Of a DNA stretch of 9,786 nt, positions 6,801 to 9,786 are shown in pieces; the first letter of the stretch is position 1, and each line of letters starts with the position of its first letter. The notes beneath the pieces were generated by a model, which worked only from the letters and a program-made list of their open reading frames with translations, did no database searches and was not told where the DNA came from. The translations under genes and the position numbers were made by a program. Source of the stretch: Myxococcales bacterium (lineage in GTDB: Bacteria > Myxococcota > Polyangia > Fen-1088); NCBI GenBank assembly GCA_003157315.1, contig PMJE01000207.1, positions 1 through 9,786 of the forward strand, in the 5' to 3' direction.

Positions 6801-7831
6801 TGGGCCGGCGCATAGCGGTCGGCGGATTCCGGCGGGAACTTGCGCAGGATGCCTCGACTCACCAGCGGCGCCACCACCTGTTCGACCGTGGCCATGGGTA
6901 GGCCGGCGCGAGTTGCTAGTTCCTCGACGGTTGAGCTTGCGGGGCGGGCGGCTGCCAGAAGCACCCGCAAGGCCGGTCGGCCGCCGGCGTCGTGCACAGC
7001 CCGCTGGAAGAAGTTGTGCAGCAGTATGGCTGCGCCCCCGCTGCGCTCGTAGCGACGCAACGACGTCAGCCGCAACTCGACCGCCATGCGGGCGACGATT
7101 TGCAGATCGGCGGGCAAGCAGGAGCCGTTCCGGCACAGATCGCCGGCCATCAACGAAGCCAGGCCAGCTTCGAAGAAGGTGCCGGTGCCAACCGCGGTCT
7201 GCTCCAGAATCTGAGTGGCGCTTTCCCGGTCAAGGCGGCCGAGATCCATCCAAGCCCCGGCCGCGGGTGTCAGATTGCAGGCGTTGTAGAGAAGATCGAG
7301 ACGGTGAAAAGAACAGGTATCCACGCACAGGAGAATGCGCATGCGAGGCCCGGCCCCCTCGGTGACCGTGAGGAGCAACGCGGCCAGTTGGTCGAGAGTG
7401 GAAGTGCCGGCACCGGGGTCGTGAGGAGTGAGAATGGTCTCCAGGTGGTCGAGAATGAGCAAGGTTCCCGCGTTTGAGCTACGCGCCAGGCGCACCAGAT
7501 AGTCGGCTGGGCCATCGCCAGGAGTGGGTGGCTCGCCGCGCACGCGTCCCGCGGCCTGCCACATCTCTTGCTCGATGTCGCCGTAGGCGCCGAGGTAGAC
7601 CCCGGTGACGTCATGCTTGGCCAGCGCGGGCAAGAGCCCGGCCCGCAGCAAGGACGTCTTGCCCACGCCCAACTCGCCGGTAAGCGCCACGACACGATCC
7701 CCTTCCTTGCACACCAGGCGGTCAAGCGCGGCGATCTCGTCCGCGCGGCCGAAAAACAGCGCAGCACTATTTTCATCGAACGGAACGAGACCCCGGAACG
7801 GACCGGGACCGGGAATGCCGCCGACCGACAT
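3860..7831 (-). CDS. nSTAND-type P-loop ATPase with transmembrane helix and HEAT-repeat C-terminus
   Basis: A 1323-residue protein. Residues 11-30 (PFRGLVPF... FFGR) are the entry motif typical of novel STAND ATPases. Walker A is GELGVGKTS (52-60, K58) and Walker B is TLLILDHLET (123-132, D128). The strand that in this family often reads 'LRaDF' is here LLCVDTCSF (167-175), without the arginine. Residues about 285-355 look like a winged-helix segment (TVEELATRAGLP, then RGILRKF). A very basic stretch (365-409) precedes one hydrophobic helix (about 412-431), predicting ATPase inside and C-terminus outside the inner membrane. A roughly 110-residue unassigned segment follows, then about 20 HEAT repeats (545 to about 1300) of the 'D....vR..Aa.aLg.l' type, 35-38 residues each. 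STAND proteins are ATP-dependent switches that oligomerise on ligand sensing; the HEAT solenoid would be the sensor. No effector domain is recognisable. The ATG at 7831 lacks a strong RBS but keeps the whole entry motif. The gene lies 92 bp downstream of the 110-residue orphan. Confidence 0.85.
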   Translation of the reverse strand: MSVGGIPGPGPFRGLVPFDENSAALFFGRADEIAALDRLVCKEGDRVVALTGELGVGKTSLLRAGLLPALAKHDVTGVYLGAYGDIEQEMWQAAGRVRGEPPTPGDGPADYLVRLARSSNAGTLLILDHLETILTPHDPGAGTSTLDQLAALLLTVTEGAGPRMRILLCVDTCSFHRLDLLYNACNLTPAAGAWMDLGRLDRESATQILEQTAVGTGTFFEAGLASLMAGDLCRNGSCLPADLQIVARMAVELRLTSLRRYERSGGAAILLHNFFQRAVHDAGGRPALRVLLAAARPASSTVEELATRAGLPMATVEQVVAPLVSRGILRKFPPESADRYAPAHPCLVARIEDFAASDVSAAHDIRRTLRRRILAGGRLSLPEIRRVRRYLGGDLASDEATTLKRSIRRSAVQIGSSITLLLAVLIALIFEVRTTYTLAFEPARDQPGSRVVVLRGRPSLAFLHFFSAHPRHGSMIADTGFAAGSVAGDLGSRIASGRALGSLDANRTARLPSWLRAVIDGLGPVPRGVSLVLLGEPNGVVSLKQAFADPASRRDALEALAVVGTGRAGEDEILAAALNDPSPDVRRRGVEVAAAIDRRQGKGAHAATLRAALADQSFAVRSAVLRECSSLDATTTASILSVALADKDASFRRQAETSLLDLAARSPAAAADAVRLALWSTDGMARRSAVGLLDQIAVRAPTEAATVLAQIASDESAPEEARVSALSFLRRTNTISNNLRPMLEKAVMPDASPRLRTVALPLYARLIDPAKVSELALAASKGPPSGRVTGAALWGVVAIKQPDMAAKPLKVFLYDPTPEVRVEAARGFGYLRREGPELVRKALLDPNAEVQKAALDSALRLAVAQPVVIAELLGHVLANVRPGLRRFIVEALGEIGKSRPPAVLPALVRALKQGDVNTRGACARALCVVAVKNPAAASPYLRMAARDANREVRTEAASCLGSLTEGDPKGAARMAIELTSSDEPTVRAAAAASLGALAGRVREIVLGPLINLLEDPERTVRVAAAEALIVYANTGSPLGNRAADLDKKLSGFFLQGDLEERQIVLRVAAHASLTSILRLAVRDGNDSLRLEAMKAAAGMQPPALEILQAGAEDRQGLVRAEAVRALAAASGTGPERVLPVFEAMLRASDPATRRMGALALGDVTGAPEATAALLAGVLHQQGESVRAAAAEALARIAQRDPKAAGPFLELAIGDPAQDVRAAAIRGLGTTWARQRRPAEVAEILENCETDSSRRLVAVEALVIQASRLDGGKPGEDAKQARSLLERLANSGPPLARLAAQVGRAFIGAKLEDMHAFFDRLYGG

Positions 7832-7893
7832 AGCGGACAGAATAGCCGCACGGCCAGAGGAGGGAAGGGGAAAGTGCGGGGGGTGGACGGGAA

Positions 7894-7921
7894 GGCTGAC
7901 CGGCAGCGGGGGCGGCCAGCC
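7894..7921 (-). terminator. Stem-loop just after the 110-residue gene
   Basis: The arms 7894-7902 and 7913-7921 form a 9-bp stem with one G-U pair in the minus-strand transcript and a 10-base C-rich loop. The stem begins 2 bases beyond the stop codon (7924-7926). There is no U-tract, so it may be a 3' stabiliser, a partial or factor-assisted terminator, or an attenuating element ahead of the STAND-HEAT gene. The rest of the 92-bp gap (7832-7923) is pyrimidine-rich on the minus strand with no clear ribosome binding site. Confidence 0.4.
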
Positions 7922-7923
7922 TG

Positions 7924-8256
7924 CTATTCCTCGGTGCTGACCTCTGACTCGAGGATGACAGGCTCTTCGTCGTAGTCGGAGATCACGGTTTCGCGGCTCA
8001 AGGCGTCGGTGGCTGAGGGCGGGAAGAAGCCGTCGACAAGGTCGGCTATCTCGTCGTGCGAGGTGCCGCGCTTCACGGTGGCCAGTGCATAGATCATGTG
8101 GCCGTCGTCGATGATCGATAGGTAACCCATACGGCGGCCGTCCTCAATGGACCATAGGTCCCACGCCTCGGCGGCGCGCGTGCGGGTGGCGCGCGTGGCG
8201 TAGAAGGTGCGCGGGTCGTGCCGAGTGATGGGCGTGATCTTGGGGTCCCGAGACAT
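7924..8256 (-). CDS. Hypothetical protein, 110 residues
   Basis: I do not recognise this family. The ATG at 8256 is effectively fixed, because an in-frame TGA lies three codons upstream (8263-8265). There is no strong Shine-Dalgarno sequence. The protein has no signal peptide or membrane segment, so it is probably cytoplasmic. Its N-terminal 30 residues are basic and Arg/Thr-rich (TRATRTRAAEAW). A central part with alternating hydrophobic residues (MGYLSIIDDGHMIYALATVKRG) suggests beta strands. A helix (SHDEIADLVDGFF) follows, and the tail is strongly acidic (DYDEEPVILESEVSTEE). Codon use is G/C-biased like the flanking genes, which supports real coding. It sits 50 bp after the TldD-like gene and 92 bp before the STAND-HEAT gene on the same strand, so an operon is plausible, although a stem-loop follows its stop. 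An adaptor or regulatory role would be pure inference. Confidence 0.7.
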   Translation of the reverse strand: MSRDPKITPITRHDPRTFYATRATRTRAAEAWDLWSIEDGRRMGYLSIIDDGHMIYALATVKRGTSHDEIADLVDGFFPPSATDALSRETVISDYDEEPVILESEVSTEE

Positions 8257-8306
8257 GGGTATTCAAAGTAGCACATCGCAGACTTGCGGTACTGGTACCC
8301 CGGCAC

Positions 8307-9786
8307 TCAACGCCAGGGCGCCGGCAGAATGGGCGGCTTTTCCATGGCCCGGCGGGTTCGCTGCAGCTCGATCTCGCTGATCAGCACGGCAGGCGCGGCG
8401 GTCGATACCGGCACATAGCCCGATTCAGCGCCGCAGTAGCCGTTGAACACCGCGCTCGTGTCCGAGGTCGCGAGGATGCGATTGAGCGAGCCGATGGGCG
8501 TGCCCACGAACTCCACCCCGCGCGCCAGGGTTTCCTTGCCGGTCTCCGCATCCACCCGGTACACGATGCGCGGCATGCCCTTGAATGCCTGGAAGTCATA
8601 GGTAGTGGTATTGGTCTGGCCGCCGCTGATGTCCGAGATGATGAGTCCAAAGCTCTTCTTCTGCCGCCGGATCTCGTCGAGCAGCATCTCTTTGAGCTTG
8701 GCATAGGGCACCGTTTTGTCGGACTTCACAATGGTGGTGGCCATGCGGCCGATGGGATCAAGCGTGCCCTCGGCGCGGCCATGGCCGTTTGAACTGGGCG
8801 AGCCCTTCACCGGGGTGCGGCTCTTGAGGTAGTTGCGCAAGATGCCGTGGTCCACCAGGGTCACCGGGAACGAGGCCACGCCCTCGTCGTCGAATTCGTA
8901 GTGGCCGTTGAGCGACACGCCATCCAGTTTGCCGGCCGAAGGATCGTCGAGCACTGTGAGGAAGGTCGGCAAAATGGTCTTGCCGATCTGGCCCTTGAAG
9001 GTCGCGCCTTCCTTGTTGTCGTTCTGCCGCTCGCCTTCCAGCCTGTGCCCCAGCGCCTCGTGGAAAAACACCCCGGCTGCCTCGGGCAACAAGATGGCCG
9101 GGCCGTTGAACGGATCCATCATGGGTGCCTCACGCAGACGCTTGACCTCGTCGGCAAGTTGCTTGGCGGTGCGTTCCAGGGTGGCGTCGTCAGGCATTTC
9201 GCTCTCGGACGCACCATAGAAGCTCTTGAAGTGGTTGATCAGCATTCCGTCGGCGGCGCGCGCGTTGGCGGTCATGTGCAAGCCGTAAATCAGGCGCTCG
9301 TTCACCAGTTCAGTGCCTTCGGTGGTAACGATGAACCGGGTTTGGTGATCGACCGACAGCTTGACCTGGGAATCGAAGATCTCCGGGTAGAGTTTGAACA
9401 GGGCAGAAACCCGGCGCAGGCGGTCTTCCCAGGTCGCGCGGTCCAGCTTGAGCGTGATCGGTTTGTCGACGGCTCGCTGGGGCTTCTCGCGCGAGAAGCT
9501 GGCCATTGACTCGTCCTCCACTATCTTGGTCACACGCGCCCCGCGCTTCTTGTGTAGTAGCGCCAAAGCCTGCTTGTAGCGCGCGTCGGTCTGCAGCCAA
9601 AGCGTGGCCCGCAGCACGTCCACATTGTCGTCGATGGGCGCGCTCACCGGCGGCTCATAGCGATCGAAGTCATCCATATCGAACGTCTTCTCCGTGGTGT
9701 CATCGGCAGTGTTGTCGAACTTGTAGCTGCCTACCCGCACCTCCACATTGGCCTGGCGCACATGCTGGTGGCTGTCTTCCAGCAGG
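8307..9786 (-). CDS. TldD/PmbA-family metallopeptidase, long form (N-terminus beyond window)
   Basis: TldD-type proteins are zinc peptidases that cleave small or unfolded peptides. The frame is open to the window edge (9786) and encodes about 492 residues here; the GTG at 9761 is internal, because coding continues upstream (LLEDSHQH). The zinc motif HEALGHRLEGE is at 9062-9030, giving two His ligands and the following Glu. The C-terminal Cys ligand is in GYCGAESG (Cys codon 8433-8435), followed by the conserved VPVS..AP.VLISEIELQR ending. Other family blocks are DDEGVASFPV, LVDHGILRNYL and SNGHGR. The N-terminal part (VEVRVGSYKFDNT, DDNVDVLRATLWLQTDARYKQAL, FSREKP) differs from E. coli TldD. 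It resembles a longer group in Myxococcota and related phyla that usually starts with a signal peptide; that start lies outside the window and cannot be checked. No TldE/PmbA partner gene is visible. It is the first visible gene of the minus-strand run leading to the STAND-HEAT gene. Confidence 0.9.
   Translation of the reverse strand, partial: LLEDSHQHVRQANVEVRVGSYKFDNTADDTTEKTFDMDDFDRYEPPVSAPIDDNVDVLRATLWLQTDARYKQALALLHKKRGARVTKIVEDESMASFSREKPQRAVDKPITLKLDRATWEDRLRRVSALFKLYPEIFDSQVKLSVDHQTRFIVTTEGTELVNERLIYGLHMTANARAADGMLINHFKSFYGASESEMPDDATLERTAKQLADEVKRLREAPMMDPFNGPAILLPEAAGVFFHEALGHRLEGERQNDNKEGATFKGQIGKTILPTFLTVLDDPSAGKLDGVSLNGHYEFDDEGVASFPVTLVDHGILRNYLKSRTPVKGSPSSNGHGRAEGTLDPIGRMATTIVKSDKTVPYAKLKEMLLDEIRRQKKSFGLIISDISGGQTNTTTYDFQAFKGMPRIVYRVDAETGKETLARGVEFVGTPIGSLNRILATSDTSAVFNGYCGAESGYVPVSTAAPAVLISEIELQRTRRAMEKPPILPAPWR

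Noticed and set aside
8288..8299. GGTAC-TG-GTACC repeat between the TldD-like gene and the 110-residue gene
   Set aside because: Five-base arms with a 2-base loop cannot form a stable hairpin; it is probably chance.
8847..9509. Plus-strand open frame (220 codons) opposite the TldD-like gene
   Set aside because: It is a shadow of a gene with an unambiguous zinc motif and conserved blocks; no ribosome binding site or family signature was seen.
1..9786. CRISPR arrays, tRNA or rRNA genes, insertion sequences, attachment sites
   Set aside because: Searched by eye on both strands: no regularly spaced direct repeats outside the RCC1 coding units, no cloverleaf-like sequence, no transposase or integrase motif.

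Overview
The window is GC-rich DNA that looks like a myxobacterium or a close relative (Myxococcota). The clues are strong G/C preference at third codon positions, a Gly/Ser/Ala-rich lipoprotein carrying RCC1 repeats, a Cys-rich 'GGxCxxDxEC' secreted-protein fragment, a giant STAND ATPase with HEAT repeats, and a divergent long-form TldD-like peptidase. This assignment is inference from family content; no rRNA or other direct marker is present.

Layout: (1) bases 1-1842, plus strand: the 3' end of a 5-formyltetrahydrofolate cyclo-ligase gene followed 9 bp later by a complete rny (RNase Y), a housekeeping pair. (2) bases 1843-2348: a poorly organised stretch that looks like genomic debris. It holds the apparent 3' end of a lost minus-strand gene converging on rny, a perfect 16-bp palindrome, and a plus-strand Cys-rich protein fragment without a convincing 5' end. 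(3) bases 2349-3683, plus strand: a complete predicted lipoprotein with a seven-unit RCC1 propeller, overlapping the end of the Cys-rich fragment. (4) bases 3860-9786, minus strand: three co-directional genes, transcribed in the order TldD-like metallopeptidase (its N-terminus lies beyond the window), a 110-residue orphan, and a 1323-residue protein combining an nSTAND-type ATPase, a winged-helix-like segment, one transmembrane helix and about 20 HEAT repeats.

The most interesting candidate system is the minus-strand group. The STAND protein is predicted to keep its ATPase in the cytoplasm and to expose a long HEAT solenoid outside the inner membrane. The TldD-like protein belongs to a long-form group that I recall as usually exported. 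A shared envelope-facing role is possible but unproven. Two other points deserve attention: RNase Y has substitutions at two usually conserved HD-domain positions, including the distal metal-binding Asp, and the junction at 1843-2070 shows traces of gene loss. No tRNA, rRNA, CRISPR array, insertion sequence or replication origin was seen.
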